This document shows, piece after piece, positions 32,630-42,405 of a stretch of 47,597 nt of DNA. A model generated the notes under the pieces. It made no database searches and had not been told where the DNA came from. It was given only the letters and a program-made list of their open reading frames with translations. This DNA is from Bacteroidota bacterium (GTDB lineage Bacteria; Bacteroidota; Bacteroidia; Chitinophagales; Chitinophagaceae). Both the position numbers and the translations under genes were made by a program. The stretch spans positions 1 through 47,597 of the forward strand of contig JABDGU010000014.1 in assembly GCA_013285905.1 (NCBI GenBank). Reading direction: 5' to 3'. Each line of letters starts with the position of its first letter. Position 1 is the first letter of the stretch.

Positions 32630-35146
32630 TTACCTGATAAGTGTAAGGTCTCCTTTTTGCACTACTTCCCTGTTATCAACACATTTATATTTAAGTACAT
32701 AAAAATAGGTGCCGATTTCTGCGGGTGTTCCGTTAATAGTACCATCCCAGCCTTTGCCGATATCCTTGGTGTCAAACACAATCTGGCCCCAACGGTTCGC
32801 TATCCTGAAGAATATGAGCTGGTCATGGCTTAATGATATGATCCGGTAAATGTCATTTTTGCCATCCTTGTTTGGCGAAAAAGCGTTCGGCAAGGATATA
32901 TGGCAGCAGGGGTCAACACTAAGATAAATACTGTCTGCGGCAACGCAGCCCATGCTGTCTTGTACTGTTAAAATAATATTGCCGGGTTCAAGTACTATAG
33001 CGGTTACCTGCGGGCTTGCCGCATCGGCAAAAATATTTTGTGGCTGCCATTTATAAATATATCCTTGTGCTGAATATGCAGACAATAAGATAGTATCACC
33101 ACCGCAAATATTTGCGTTGCTGACGTTTGCGATCTTTGCGATTGGAAGCGGGTAGATGTTTAGGGAGTCGGAGTAGGACAATGTGCCGCAAGTATTACTT
33201 GTGCTTACCTGGATATATTTAGTACCTGTGCTGTGCCAGTTTAATAAGTATGGCCCGGGTCCGGAACCTGACACAATATCTGCGCTGTCAAAGGCCCATA
33301 AATAATCAAGGTTTTGGGTATTGCCATTTAGTGCTGCATTTATTTCCCGCCCTATACAGGCTGTATGGTCCATCGTAAGCGACAAGGAATCGGGTGGATA
33401 AATAAAAGTAAGATTGAGTGTAGCAATGGAATCGCAACCATCAGGGGTGGTATAGCTATGTGTATAGATGCCGGGTGTGTCAATAGTATTGCCGGCAAAA
33501 ACAATGCTTGAATCGGAACAAATAGTTAAGCTGACTGCGGATGTTTTAGGAGGTATCACTGCTACCAGTAAAGTATCTGTAGCTGTGCAGCCATTTGCAA
33601 ATACATTAACGATATAAATGCCGGAATCGGCTGAAATGGCATTAGAGATGGAAGGGTTTGAGGAATTGCTGCTAAAGCTATTGGGCCCTATCCAATTATA
33701 GGTGGCATTATCGCTCGTATCCACAGATAAATGGATCGTTGATCCGCTGCATACGGGGCCATTGGCAGATATATTTGCATTAAGACCGCCGAAATTGCTG
33801 AAATAGCCAAAGGCGGTGCCCGTCATTACGCTCCCGGTAAGTAAGCCTAACTGAAATAGAGAAGAAGTGTTGGTAACAGAAACAACCGAATTTTGAGGGT
33901 AAGTAACAGTAGATAGGGAAATGTGTGCGGCGTACCATACACCGGCAGTACCCGGCACAGCCGCGAATTGGGCAGCAGTAATAACACCAGCCGCGCCATT
34001 GACCAGGAAATTTCCCTGGCCGCCGTTTTTCACCATAAGGTTTACATACAGGCTTAGATTGGTAGATTGGTTAAATGAAACAGAATTGCTTCCTGTGCAA
34101 ATGATGGATGGCAATATAGCTGAACCAACCTCGCAGCCTATGCCGCTAAGCTGGTAAACATATGCAGGCAGCGAAGTCTGTATATAAGTAGAAGGTCCAC
34201 CCACAGACAACTGGTAAGTTTGCCCGGCATTTATGCTTGTTACAAATGTGCCGTCCTGGGAAATACTTGTTGCATTTTGGGTAGCTGTTATAAACAATTG
34301 GTCGCCGGGAGCATTAAGGGAGCCATTCATTGCTATATATTCTGTGCCAACAACATTAGTTGGTACTATTTGGTCACCTGCCAGGTCTGCACAGCTTCCG
34401 TAAATACCTCCGCTAAGCAGATCGTCTTTAACGTTAATAGTAATAGGAAGATTGGATGTAACACGGGAGCCTTGTAAATGTTGAGCGGCGGCCTGGCTGG
34501 CAGCCGTTGCAGAATAAGTCTGCCCCGCATTTAATGTTACCGTGAATGCAGTACCAGCCGCATGGCCCACAATGGCACTGGACGGTGTAATAGTTACTGT
34601 TGTATTATTTTGAGTGGCTACAATATCGAATGAGGAGTAAGGAGTGGGGGTATAACCAGTGGCATTGTCAAGAAAATTCTGGGATGGTATCCAAAAATCC
34701 GTTCCCATAGCGTTCTGGCCTTTCAGGACAAAGAACTCGGGGTTGCATGTGCAATTGGTGCTTACCTCATGATAATAGGCGCTGATCGGTGCAGTGGATT
34801 GAACTTTCAGGCCGTAATTAAGGACTGTATTGGGAGGTTTATTTTCGATAGAATCGATCCAAAGTGTAAGGTCTAAAGAGGTGGTGGTGCCAGCGGGAAT
34901 ATTGAGTGTTTGCAAAGGCATGCAGCCCGTGCAGGCAGGTTGGCTGATGGTAACTATGGCAGCCTGTGCAAAGGCAGTCATGCGTAAAACGATGGGCCTG
35001 TCAAAATCATTGGTCGGGCCATCCTGCGAAACTTCGGGGGCAGCAAACCAAAACAAAGTGTCTATCTGGGCCTGGGTGGTAGATGCGTAAAGGCAAAATA
35101 ATATAATAAGTAGGTATCTGAATTGGCTCACAGTATGACAAGACAA
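32630..35146 (-). CDS. Large surface protein: IgGFc-binding-like N-terminus, T9SS type B C-terminus
   Basis: 838 residues. A signal peptide (LLIILFCLYASTTQAQ) is followed at about residues 130-350 by a domain like the IgGFc-binding N-terminal domain: GTDFWIPSQNFLDNA, IVATQNNTTVTITPS, VTLNAGQTYSATAAS, VTSNLPITINVKDD. Immunoglobulin/PKD-like beta domains follow (GPVCSGSTIHLSVDTSDNATYNW). The last ~85 residues are a gliding-motility-associated (type B T9SS) sorting domain: NAFSPNKDGKNDIYRI, FRIANRWGQIVFDT, WDGTINGTPAEIGTYFYVLKY, KGDLTLIR. It is probably cell-surface attached and adhesive; the ligand is unknown. Confidence 0.88.
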   Translation of the reverse strand: MSCHTVSQFRYLLIILFCLYASTTQAQIDTLFWFAAPEVSQDGPTNDFDRPIVLRMTAFAQAAIVTISQPACTGCMPLQTLNIPAGTTTSLDLTLWIDSIENKPPNTVLNYGLKVQSTAPISAYYHEVSTNCTCNPEFFVLKGQNAMGTDFWIPSQNFLDNATGYTPTPYSSFDIVATQNNTTVTITPSSAIVGHAAGTAFTVTLNAGQTYSATAASQAAAQHLQGSRVTSNLPITINVKDDLLSGGIYGSCADLAGDQIVPTNVVGTEYIAMNGSLNAPGDQLFITATQNATSISQDGTFVTSINAGQTYQLSVGGPSTYIQTSLPAYVYQLSGIGCEVGSAILPSIICTGSNSVSFNQSTNLSLYVNLMVKNGGQGNFLVNGAAGVITAAQFAAVPGTAGVWYAAHISLSTVTYPQNSVVSVTNTSSLFQLGLLTGSVMTGTAFGYFSNFGGLNANISANGPVCSGSTIHLSVDTSDNATYNWIGPNSFSSNSSNPSISNAISADSGIYIVNVFANGCTATDTLLVAVIPPKTSAVSLTICSDSSIVFAGNTIDTPGIYTHSYTTPDGCDSIATLNLTFIYPPDSLSLTMDHTACIGREINAALNGNTQNLDYLWAFDSADIVSGSGPGPYLLNWHSTGTKYIQVSTSNTCGTLSYSDSLNIYPLPIAKIANVSNANICGGDTILLSAYSAQGYIYKWQPQNIFADAASPQVTAIVLEPGNIILTVQDSMGCVAADSIYLSVDPCCHISLPNAFSPNKDGKNDIYRIISLSHDQLIFFRIANRWGQIVFDTKDIGKGWDGTINGTPAEIGTYFYVLKYKCVDNREVVQKGDLTLIR

Positions 35147-35301
35147 TGATTTAGGGCCATAAGGTTGGTCGAAAATAAAGGAAACGCAAATATATTTTAT
35201 TCTAATCCCAAAGGATATCCGCCCAAGATATTGAAATTGAATTGGTTCTGGGTATATTAGAATAAAACAGTCCTCTGAAATAAACCATTAGTGTATGATA
35301 A

Positions 35302-36651
35302 TTATTGTATGATGACCATTTGTTTGGTTAACCTGAACTCATTGCTTGACAGGGAATAGAAATACAAGCCTGCGGATAAACCGGTATTAAAAACAAAATC
35401 ATGGCCGCCTGCACTTTGTTGTCCTATATTTTTTGAAAAGACATTTTCTCCTGTAATATTATATACCTCTAGCATAGTATTATTTGCGCCTGCAGGCAGG
35501 TAATAATGAATAGTGGTTTTATCTTTAAAAGGGTTTGGATAGTTGCTAAGCGTGCCTTCTTGCTTTTGCAGTTCAATTACCCTCGTAGTGTTTACTTGCA
35601 GCTTATAGATAGTATTGCCGGATGCATACATCAAACTATCGCCCAAGCGCCGAAAACGGTTTATCATAAAACCTGTTGTATCTTCATAAGGAGGGGTCAG
35701 AACACCAAAACTACTATCTACGCTCCACGTATCTCCGCCATCTGTGGTTTTGTAAGTAGGCAAATTGTAATCCCCGCCTATCCAGCCTGTACTATTATTA
35801 ATGAAGCCACATCCTTCCTCGTCATAATAAGGAATGAAGGGCTTCTTGGTCCAGGTAAGGCCACCATCTGTTGTTTTTAGAAAATAAGTGGCCGAATCAA
35901 AGCTTTCTACACTTGCATAACCTGTGTCCCTGCTTGGGAAAGATAATTTCCATACGTACTCATAATAGGGTTCCGGAGATTGATTTGGAGTGTTATAAGC
36001 AACCTGCCAGCTTGTACCGCCATCGAATGTAGAAAGTATCAGTGCTGTATTGGAAACACTTTTGCCTGTAATGAAGCCGGTATCGTTATTGAAAAAATAG
36101 CCGTCTACCAATCCACCTGCGAAAGAGCTCATGTCTTTATATATCCACGTGGCTCCCTTATCGGTTGTTTTAACATAAGCAGCTGGACCATAGAAGCGGC
36201 CATAAGCATATACAATAGAATCTGTAACCACAGATATACCACAAATACCTGCGGGATGGGGGTAAGGTAAATTGGCAGGAAACCACGTATGGCCACCGTC
36301 ATTTGTTTGATATAAGGGTATCGTATCTGATATATAAGGGATATCAGCAAGATTGCCAACCCAACCAGTTAGCGAATCTGCAAAACCAATCGAACGGTAG
36401 AAAGTGTTGGCACTGTCTATTAATTTCTGCCAGGTATTTCCACCATCATTCGTTTTAAATATTCTTCCATATTGAATAGGGTTAAGTGAATCATAATTGG
36501 GATTTATAGCCCAGCCCATTTTAGGCGTCAGGAAAAACATATCGTCAAATCTATAGCTCTGTGGGGCAGTTGGCAAAGCCTGCCAGGTATATTGGGCATT
36601 GCAGAAAACGGATGAAAGCAAACAAAAAGTGTGTAGTAATTTATGCTTCAT
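35302..36651 (-). CDS. T9SS-secreted beta-propeller with Ycf48-like repeats
   Basis: 449 residues. A signal peptide (MKHKLLHTFCLLSSVFCNA) is followed by six blades, each marked by a DGGxTW-type motif (NDGGNTWQKL, NDGGHTWFPA, DKGATWIYK, DGGTSWQVA, DGGLTWTKK, DGGDTWSVD), as in Ycf48/Hcf136-like propellers. The last ~75 residues are a type A sorting domain (LSNYPNPFKDKTTIHYYLP, NITGENVFSKNI, GLSAGLYFYSLSS, LTKQMVI). In non-photosynthetic bacteria such proteins are usually secreted propellers of unknown task. Confidence 0.9.
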   Translation of the reverse strand: MKHKLLHTFCLLSSVFCNAQYTWQALPTAPQSYRFDDMFFLTPKMGWAINPNYDSLNPIQYGRIFKTNDGGNTWQKLIDSANTFYRSIGFADSLTGWVGNLADIPYISDTIPLYQTNDGGHTWFPANLPYPHPAGICGISVVTDSIVYAYGRFYGPAAYVKTTDKGATWIYKDMSSFAGGLVDGYFFNNDTGFITGKSVSNTALILSTFDGGTSWQVAYNTPNQSPEPYYEYVWKLSFPSRDTGYASVESFDSATYFLKTTDGGLTWTKKPFIPYYDEEGCGFINNSTGWIGGDYNLPTYKTTDGGDTWSVDSSFGVLTPPYEDTTGFMINRFRRLGDSLMYASGNTIYKLQVNTTRVIELQKQEGTLSNYPNPFKDKTTIHYYLPAGANNTMLEVYNITGENVFSKNIGQQSAGGHDFVFNTGLSAGLYFYSLSSNEFRLTKQMVIIQ

Positions 36652-36802
36652 GTTGCTATATTTTAATAAAGATATAAATAAGAATCAGCTAATAGACGTA
36701 GAAAAGGAAGAAATTACTGGTTGTGGACGTAAATAATAAGTTTGCTATACAAGATTCAAATTTTATTTTTATATTGTATCAGTTACAATTACAAATTTCA
36801 GC

Positions 36803-37153
36803 ATGGGCTCATCAGCACTTATACTTTTAACTATTTGCGGAATAGCTTTTGCAGGCGGTGGCATACTGCTTTCGCGGGTTTTAGCTAAAAGGTCTGCCAA
36901 TGTTGTGAAGGGAGAGCCCTATGAGTGTGGTATCCCTACCACAGGCACATCCTGGATTCAATTCCATGTGGGTTATTATTTGTTTGCATTGATATTTCTT
37001 GTGTTTGATGTGGAACTGGTGTTTATGTATCCCTGGGCTGTGGTGGTGCAAAAAATAGGGATGTCGGCTTTTATAGAGATCATTATATTTATGTTCATCC
37101 TGTTTATGGGATTATTATACGCTTGGAAAAAAGGAGCTTTGAAATGGATGTAA
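36803..37153 (+). CDS. nuoA: NADH-quinone oxidoreductase subunit A
   Basis: 116 residues, three membrane helices. It is a small membrane-arm subunit of complex I near the quinone site. Seen: the conserved loop between helices 1 and 2 ([23 protein letters not shown]) and [15 protein letters not shown], typical of NuoA. First gene of the operon; the intergenic DNA upstream (36652-36802) is AT-rich and must hold the promoter. Its end overlaps the nuoB start by 10 nt. Confidence 0.96.
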   Translation: MGSSALILLTICGIAFAGGGILLSRVLAKRSANVVKGEPYECGIPTTGTSWIQFHVGYYLFALIFLVFDVELVFMYPWAVVVQKIGMSAFIEIIIFMFILFMGLLYAWKKGALKWM

Positions 37154-37674
37154 GTGAAAAATTAATTTTCCCCGGACAGAAGCATGAAACTGCCGACGGA
37201 GGGATATTGATAACCAAGCTGGACGATGCTATAAACTGGGCGCGCGCCAATTCCCTGTGGCCTTTGGTGTTTGGCACTTCCTGCTGTGCGATAGAAATGA
37301 TGAGCGCTGCCGATGCAAAGTACGATTGGTCGCGCTTTGGGTTTGAGGTGGCACGCGCCACGCCACGCCAGGCAGACCTGATAATAGTGGCGGGAACCAT
37401 TGTGATGAAAATGGCCCCGGTTTTAAAACGCTTGTACGACCAGATGGCCGACCCAAAATATGTTATAGCCATGGGTGCCTGTACGATAAGCGGAGGGCCT
37501 TTCTTTTATAATACTTATTCTGTAGTAAAAGGTGTGGACCACGTGATACCGGTAGACGTTTATGTGCCGGGTTGCCCCCCAAGGCCGGAAGCTTTACTGC
37601 ATGGCATGATAGCATTGCAGGAGAAGATAAAGAATGAAACTTATTTCGGAAAGAAAACGAAAGAGGCTAAATGA
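37144..37674 (+). CDS. nuoB: NADH-quinone oxidoreductase subunit B
   Basis: 176 residues from the ATG at 37144, which overlaps the nuoA stop by 10 nt; the ATG at 37123 would add seven atypical residues. The subunit holds cluster N2, the last Fe-S centre before quinone. Ligand cysteines are seen in [31 protein letters not shown] and [13 protein letters not shown]. It ends in an ATGA overlap with nuoC, so translation is coupled. Confidence 0.97.
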   Translation: MDVSEKLIFPGQKHETADGGILITKLDDAINWARANSLWPLVFGTSCCAIEMMSAADAKYDWSRFGFEVARATPRQADLIIVAGTIVMKMAPVLKRLYDQMADPKYVIAMGACTISGGPFFYNTYSVVKGVDHVIPVDVYVPGCPPRPEALLHGMIALQEKIKNETYFGKKTKEAK

Positions 37675-38126
37675 CGAACGAAGAAATAAAATTATTTATC
37701 TCAGCTCATATTCCTGCTGCCATTTATGAGGAGACCGGCGAGTTTTTGAATGCTATCATTCCTTCCGAAGAATTGCTGCCAATAATGAAAGAAATGCGCA
37801 GCAACAGGGACCTGAATTTCGATTATCTGTTTTGCCTTACTTGTATCGATTGGAAAGACCACCTGATGATGGTGTACCATTTGACATCCAAAAAACATAA
37901 GCATACCCTGGTAATAAAAGCGAAGATCACGGATGTGAATGATCCAAAGATAGAGACTGTGTCCGGAATATGGAAGACAGCCATTTTTCATGAGCGCGAA
38001 GTGTATGATTTGTTTGGCGTTACTTTTTTAAACCATCCTGACCTGAGAAGATTATTCCTGATGGATGATTGGGAGGGCTGGCCACTTAGAAAAAATTATG
38101 TAGATGAAAATATGATTGAGATATAA
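37671..38126 (+). CDS. nuoC: NADH-quinone oxidoreductase subunit C
   Basis: 151 residues, a separate subunit and not fused to NuoD. The family signature is [23 protein letters not shown], followed by [12 protein letters not shown]. The 30-kDa subunit domain lies at the junction of the peripheral and membrane arms. It overlaps nuoB by ATGA. Short CTCAAT repeats fill the 110-bp gap to nuoD. Confidence 0.96.
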   Translation: MTNEEIKLFISAHIPAAIYEETGEFLNAIIPSEELLPIMKEMRSNRDLNFDYLFCLTCIDWKDHLMMVYHLTSKKHKHTLVIKAKITDVNDPKIETVSGIWKTAIFHEREVYDLFGVTFLNHPDLRRLFLMDDWEGWPLRKNYVDENMIEI

Positions 38127-38130
38127 AAGC

Positions 38131-38166
38131 AATGCTCAATGGCTCAATACTCAATAGCTCAATGAG
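38131..38166. repeat. CTCAAT repeats between nuoC and nuoD
   Basis: Four near-identical units containing CTCAAT (GCTCAATG, GCTCAATA, CTCAATA, GCTCAATG) follow the nuoC stop. It is a simple intergenic repeat inside an operon. Confidence 0.65.
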
Positions 38167-38236
38167 TAGATGGTTTAGAAAGAATGAAGAATAAGGAATA
38201 TGTGTGGGATAGATATTTTTAACAAATGAATGTTGA

Positions 38237-39358
38237 ATGGGTTTATTAGGTGAAGATATTGTAACGGAAGACGGAGAATTCGTCATAAATATGGGGCCGC
38301 AGCATCCGTCCACACATGGCGTGCTGCACCTTAAGATATGGCTGGATGGGGAAACCATTAAAAGGGTTCAGCCCCACCTCGGTTATATTCACCGTTCCAT
38401 TGAAAAAATGTCGGAGAACCTGAGTTACCGTAATTTCATTTTTGCCACCAGCAGAATGGATTACCTGAGTGCGCATATCAATAATGAAGCATGTGCACTG
38501 TGTGTAGAGAAAGGTTTGCAGATAGAAGCAACTCCACGTGCCCAGGTGATAAGGATATTGATGGCCGAACTCACAAGGCTTGCATCGCACCAATTGTGGT
38601 GGGGCTGCACCGGCCTGGACCTTGGCGCTGTTACGCCTTTCTTTTACGCATTCCGCGAGAGGGAAGCTATTATGGGCATAATGGAAGAAACCTGCGGCGC
38701 AAGGCTTACGATGAACTACATGGTGCCGGGTGGCGTGATGTATGATATACACCCCAATTTTCAGAACAGGGTGAAGGAGGTGATGAAGCAGGTAAAAGAT
38801 AACCTGCACGAATACTTTGAGATACTTACCGGCAATGTGATATTTGAGAACAGGACAAAAGGAGTGGGATATATATCTGCTGAGGATGCTATTTCTTACG
38901 GTTGTACAGGGCCGGTGGCGCGTGCTTCCGGTGTTAGTTGTGATATAAGAAAATGGTTTCCTTATGAAGGCTATGATAAAGTGCAGTTTGATGAAATATT
39001 AGATACCGGTGGGGATTGCTATGCGAGGTATATGGTGCGGATGAAGGAAATGCTGCAATCTGTATCCATCATAGAACAATTGATAGACAATATACCGGAA
39101 GGGGATTTCCAGGCCAAGACCAAGAATGTGATAAAATTGCCGAAAGGGGAATTTTACCAGAGGGTAGAGACCGCAAGGGGTGAACTGGGTGTATTTATTG
39201 TGAGTGACGGAGCAGCGTCTCCCTACAGAATAAAATACCGTTCACCCAATTTCTCCAACCTTTCTGCCATAGAACACATGGCTAAAGGGGCGAAAATCGG
39301 TGACCTGATAGCAATAATGGCAACACTTGACCTGGTGATTCCGGATATTGACAGGTGA
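38237..39358 (+). CDS. nuoD: NADH-quinone oxidoreductase subunit D
   Basis: 373 residues. NuoD forms the quinone cavity with NuoB; it is related to the large subunit of NiFe hydrogenases but without metal ligands. Seen: GPQHPSTHGVLHLKIWLDGE, PHLGYIHRSIEKMSENLSY, SRMDYLSAHINNEACALCVE, FREREAIMGIMEETCGARLTMNY and the end SNLSAIEHMAKGAKIGDLIAIMATLDLVIPDIDR. It ends 25 bp before the first downstream frame; in many relatives nuoE, nuoF and nuoG would follow here, but none is present. Confidence 0.97.
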   Translation: MGLLGEDIVTEDGEFVINMGPQHPSTHGVLHLKIWLDGETIKRVQPHLGYIHRSIEKMSENLSYRNFIFATSRMDYLSAHINNEACALCVEKGLQIEATPRAQVIRILMAELTRLASHQLWWGCTGLDLGAVTPFFYAFREREAIMGIMEETCGARLTMNYMVPGGVMYDIHPNFQNRVKEVMKQVKDNLHEYFEILTGNVIFENRTKGVGYISAEDAISYGCTGPVARASGVSCDIRKWFPYEGYDKVQFDEILDTGGDCYARYMVRMKEMLQSVSIIEQLIDNIPEGDFQAKTKNVIKLPKGEFYQRVETARGELGVFIVSDGAASPYRIKYRSPNFSNLSAIEHMAKGAKIGDLIAIMATLDLVIPDIDR

Positions 39359-39360
39359 TA

Positions 39361-39383
39361 CCCCCTAAGCCCCTAAAGAGGGA
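39361..39383. repeat. Repeat CCCCCTAAGCCCCTAAAG at the nuoD/nuoH junction
   Basis: A C-rich unit with the two half-units CCCCCTAAG and CCCCTAAAG follows the nuoD stop by 2 bp, exactly where nuoE-nuoG would be expected. The type is common between genes in Bacteroidota. Confidence 0.65.
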
Positions 39384-39503
39384 ATGGTTGATTTGTTGAA
39401 AGGTTACAATGTTGAGAAATTAAAAAGTGAAAATTTGAGACTATTACTTACATACAGTTTTGCATCCTTATCAAGCCATATACATGCATGGTTAATAAGC
39501 AGT

Positions 39504-40529
39504 ATGGGGGATGGCATGGCTGCTTTGGTAAGCGAGATGCTTATTGTTGGTATTTGTTTAATAGCTTTCCTGGTTCCTTTATGTTTCTTCCTGGGTTATA
39601 TGGAGCGCAAGGTGGCTGCTTTCATGCAGTTGCGCCTTGGGCCTAACCGTGTGGGTCCTAAAGGGTCTTTACAGATCGTTGCCGACACAGTGAAACTTTT
39701 ATTTAAAGAGGGCCTGACGCCCACTGCCTCTGATAAATTTCTTTTTAATCTTGCGCCAATAATTGTAGTGGTTACTTCTATGTTGGTGATGGCGCCAATA
39801 GCATTTGCCAAAGACCTGCAAATATGGGACCTTAGCATAGGTGTACTTTATGTAACTTCTATTTCATCTATTGCAGTGATAGGCATACTGATGGCGGGAT
39901 GGTCCAGCTATAATAAATATTCGCTGCTGGGTGCTATGCGTAGCGGGGCGCAGATCGTTAGTTATGAACTATCTATTGGCTTATCTATTCTTTCTGTAAT
40001 AGTGCTTACAGGCAGCCTGAAGATGAGTGATATTGTGATGAGCCAGTCGAACGGGTGGTGGATATTTAAAGGTCATTTACCTATGTGGATATCATTTGTG
40101 ATATTTATCATCGCATCTACCGCAGAAATTAACCGTGCTCCTTTTGATCTTACAGAAGCAGAGCAGGAACTTACTGCTGGCTTTCATACTGAATACTCCG
40201 GGATGAAATTTGCGATGTTCCTTTTATCGGAATACATTAACCTGTTTGTGGTGTCGGCTATTGCGGCTACATTGTTTCTTGGTGGCTGGATGCCTTTTCA
40301 CATAGGGCATTGGGAACTGTTCAATCATATTATGGACTTTATACCATCCTCTATATGGTTCATGGGTAAAACACTGTTCATCATATTTATCATCATGCAG
40401 TTCCGCTGGACTTTCCCGCGCCTGCGTGTAGATCAGTTATTGACATTGGAGTGGAAATATTTGTTGCCTATAAGCATGGTGAATATTTTATTGGCAACAT
40501 TAATTGCGATAATGGGTTGGCATTTTTAA
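39504..40529 (+). CDS. nuoH: NADH-quinone oxidoreductase subunit H
   Basis: 341 residues from the ATG at 39504. I prefer this start because 39384-39503 encodes residues unlike any NuoH and looks like intergenic low-complexity DNA; the ATG at 39384 would give 381 residues. Eight or so membrane helices. Conserved: GYMERKVAAFMQLRLGPNRVGPKG, the cytosolic loop AEINRAPFDLTEAEQELTAGFHTEYSGMKF and MQFRWTFPRLRVDQLLTLEWKYLLP. The subunit completes the quinone channel. Confidence 0.93.
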   Translation: MGDGMAALVSEMLIVGICLIAFLVPLCFFLGYMERKVAAFMQLRLGPNRVGPKGSLQIVADTVKLLFKEGLTPTASDKFLFNLAPIIVVVTSMLVMAPIAFAKDLQIWDLSIGVLYVTSISSIAVIGILMAGWSSYNKYSLLGAMRSGAQIVSYELSIGLSILSVIVLTGSLKMSDIVMSQSNGWWIFKGHLPMWISFVIFIIASTAEINRAPFDLTEAEQELTAGFHTEYSGMKFAMFLLSEYINLFVVSAIAATLFLGGWMPFHIGHWELFNHIMDFIPSSIWFMGKTLFIIFIIMQFRWTFPRLRVDQLLTLEWKYLLPISMVNILLATLIAIMGWHF

Positions 40530-40549
40530 GAAAAGAATTTTATGAGGTT

Positions 40550-41011
40550 ATGAAAATAATTGCATTAAAAGGAGACTCGGAAACAGGTAAATCAGATACT
40601 ATCAATATAGTTTATCAATTAATGATTTTAGATAATTACATGCAAGTTGAAGGACAATTTATAGTTTTTGACTCTAAAGGAAAAGTTGCTGCAAAGAATG
40701 ACTTTAGAGATATACTTATTAAAGGATTTAAAAGAGTGGGTATAGTTAGTATTGGCGATTATTACTTAGATGGTAGTGAACAGAAGGGGGATGTAGAGAT
40801 AGACTTAGCAATATCTGTCCACTTAAAACATTTTAAGGATAACGATTGTTTTATGGCAATCTGTGCTTGTCGTAGCGGTAGGGATTATGAAAAAGAAATT
40901 ACAAATGATTATACGGATTATGTTTTTGTAGAAAAAGAAAAAATATCAAAAGCTATATTACAGCGCCCTTTTAATACTTTTATTGCAGAATCAATATTTA
41001 AAATGATTTAA
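40550..41011 (+). CDS. Small P-loop protein inserted in the nuo operon
   Basis: 153 residues from the ATG at 40550; the longer frame overlaps nuoH. It begins MKIIALKGDSETGKSDTI, in which GDSETGKS is a Walker A motif, followed by alternating helices and strands (FIVFDSKGKVAAK, RVGIVSIGDYYLDGS, DCFMAICACRSGRDYE) as in small P-loop ATPases/kinases. It ends LQRPFNTFIAESIFKMI. It does not match any complex I assembly protein I know. The gene is AT-rich compared with nuo and is followed 10 bp later by a secreted protein gene. Confidence 0.75.
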   Translation: MKIIALKGDSETGKSDTINIVYQLMILDNYMQVEGQFIVFDSKGKVAAKNDFRDILIKGFKRVGIVSIGDYYLDGSEQKGDVEIDLAISVHLKHFKDNDCFMAICACRSGRDYEKEITNDYTDYVFVEKEKISKAILQRPFNTFIAESIFKMI

Positions 41012-41021
41012 ACAAGAGTTG

Positions 41022-42176
41022 ATGAAAATAAAACTCTTTATACTCTTTATTTTATTAACTATCTGTTCAAAAGCAGTCAGTTCTCAAGTGACTATTAGAG
41101 AACTCGTAAAAAAAAATGATACCGTTTCAGCAAAACCTCCGACTTATGATAGCTTGAAGGATTGGCATGGACAATATTATGAAAAAAACAGAGACTACAA
41201 ACAATATATTGGCCTTGAAATATACATTCCTCCAATGTCTAAAGCTGAGGAAAGTAAGGATTGGGGTCAGATAACTTTATTTTCGAATAAACCTGAAACT
41301 ATTGGAGGTGTATTGACATCGATATATAAGCCATATATAGTTGACAAGCTACCTGATGTAAAAGAATTTTGTTCAAATCCAGAAGAAATCCGTAATAAAT
41401 ATTATACTATTTTAAACGTAATTGATAATTCAAAAGATTTTTGGAAGAGTGGAGTTATAACCAATGAAATAAAGGGAAAATTTGACAATGTTAACGACCC
41501 GTTCCTTTATGGACTTATGCTTAGAGATAACGACACAAAAGATACTTTGTATTATTTTTTTAGTGGTGATGGAAACTTCCAAACTCTGGGCGTGTTAGTC
41601 CCCTTTTTTGCCAAGCAGAAAGAATTGTATGACGGTAAAAGACTTGTTTTCACTTACTCATCATATGTTGATTATACTGACGTTTTAACTGGCAAGAGGG
41701 TGATGGTGCAGCCAGATAGTAAATGGACTTGTGAAGTTTCCCTACTAAAAGATTATGATTATAAACTTTGTTATGTATTAAGAAATCAACTTAATGAAAC
41801 TATAGTAATTCGACTTGATGGTAATGAGACATTAAAAAAGAAGGAATTTATATTGGAAGAAATATATAAAAAAGAGCAAAAAGAATCAGCGGCGAATGAT
41901 AAGAAATATGAAAAAGAAAGAATAGATAAGGATAGAAAAATTACAGCCGATCATAGAATAGAATGTATTCAAAGATACGGGCAGTATAACGGAGTACTGA
42001 TTGCACAAGGGAAAGTGAGGATTGGCATGTCATCTGAAATGTGTAAAACAGCTTGGGGTAATCCTTTTGATTCTCATAAAACAATAGTAGAAAATGCGAT
42101 TTTTGAAGATTGGCATTATGGGTGGGGTAAAAGCTTGCATTTTGAAAATGGAATATTGAATATGATAGAAGAGTGA
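41022..42176 (+). CDS. Secreted protein with BamE/SmpA-like C-terminus
   Basis: 384 residues from the ATG at 41022. A signal peptide (MKIKLFILFILLTICSKAVS) is followed by a mostly unassigned beta-rich region of about 270 residues, a lysine-rich helix (EEIYKKEQKESAANDKKYEK), and a C-terminal part with VRIGMSSEMCKTAWGNP, the G-M-s..-v...lG.P pattern of SmpA/OmlA/BamE-like folds. Probably periplasmic. AT-rich. It is close behind the P-loop gene and co-directional with nuo, so it may be co-transcribed with it. Confidence 0.7.
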   Translation: MKIKLFILFILLTICSKAVSSQVTIRELVKKNDTVSAKPPTYDSLKDWHGQYYEKNRDYKQYIGLEIYIPPMSKAEESKDWGQITLFSNKPETIGGVLTSIYKPYIVDKLPDVKEFCSNPEEIRNKYYTILNVIDNSKDFWKSGVITNEIKGKFDNVNDPFLYGLMLRDNDTKDTLYYFFSGDGNFQTLGVLVPFFAKQKELYDGKRLVFTYSSYVDYTDVLTGKRVMVQPDSKWTCEVSLLKDYDYKLCYVLRNQLNETIVIRLDGNETLKKKEFILEEIYKKEQKESAANDKKYEKERIDKDRKITADHRIECIQRYGQYNGVLIAQGKVRIGMSSEMCKTAWGNPFDSHKTIVENAIFEDWHYGWGKSLHFENGILNMIEE

Positions 42177-42228
42177 ATAAACATAATAGATAAGCGTAAA
42201 TTATAGTATAAATAGAAAATTCGTTATT

Positions 42229-42399
42229 ATGTTGTACATACTATTAGTGGTTTTAGCGATTGTCCTGATATTTTATTTTATAGGTAAAATAATCTCGGGT
42301 GTGTTAGGTTTGGCAGGAGCAGTAATAAATGGGGTGTTAGATTTTATACTTGGTTTGTTTAGTTTGTTGGTTGGTAGAAATCATTGGAGAAGGCAGTAA
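42229..42399 (+). CDS. Small hydrophobic protein (56 residues)
   Basis: 56 residues, MLYILLVVLAIVLIFYFIGK, then a glycine-rich amphipathic middle (GVLGLAGAVINGVLD) and a basic end (GRNHWRRQ). One clear membrane helix at 2-20 and a second weak one at 40-50. No family is recognised. It lies between the secreted protein and the REP cluster. It is short, so the call rests on coding-like hydrophobic periodicity and position. Confidence 0.5.
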   Translation: MLYILLVVLAIVLIFYFIGKIISGVLGLAGAVINGVLDFILGLFSLLVGRNHWRRQ

Positions 42400-42405
42400 T
42401 AATTG

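Noticed and set aside
39384-39503. N-terminal extension of NuoH
   Set aside because: The 40 extra residues do not resemble NuoH, the DNA is low-complexity intergenic in type, and the shorter protein has the family length.
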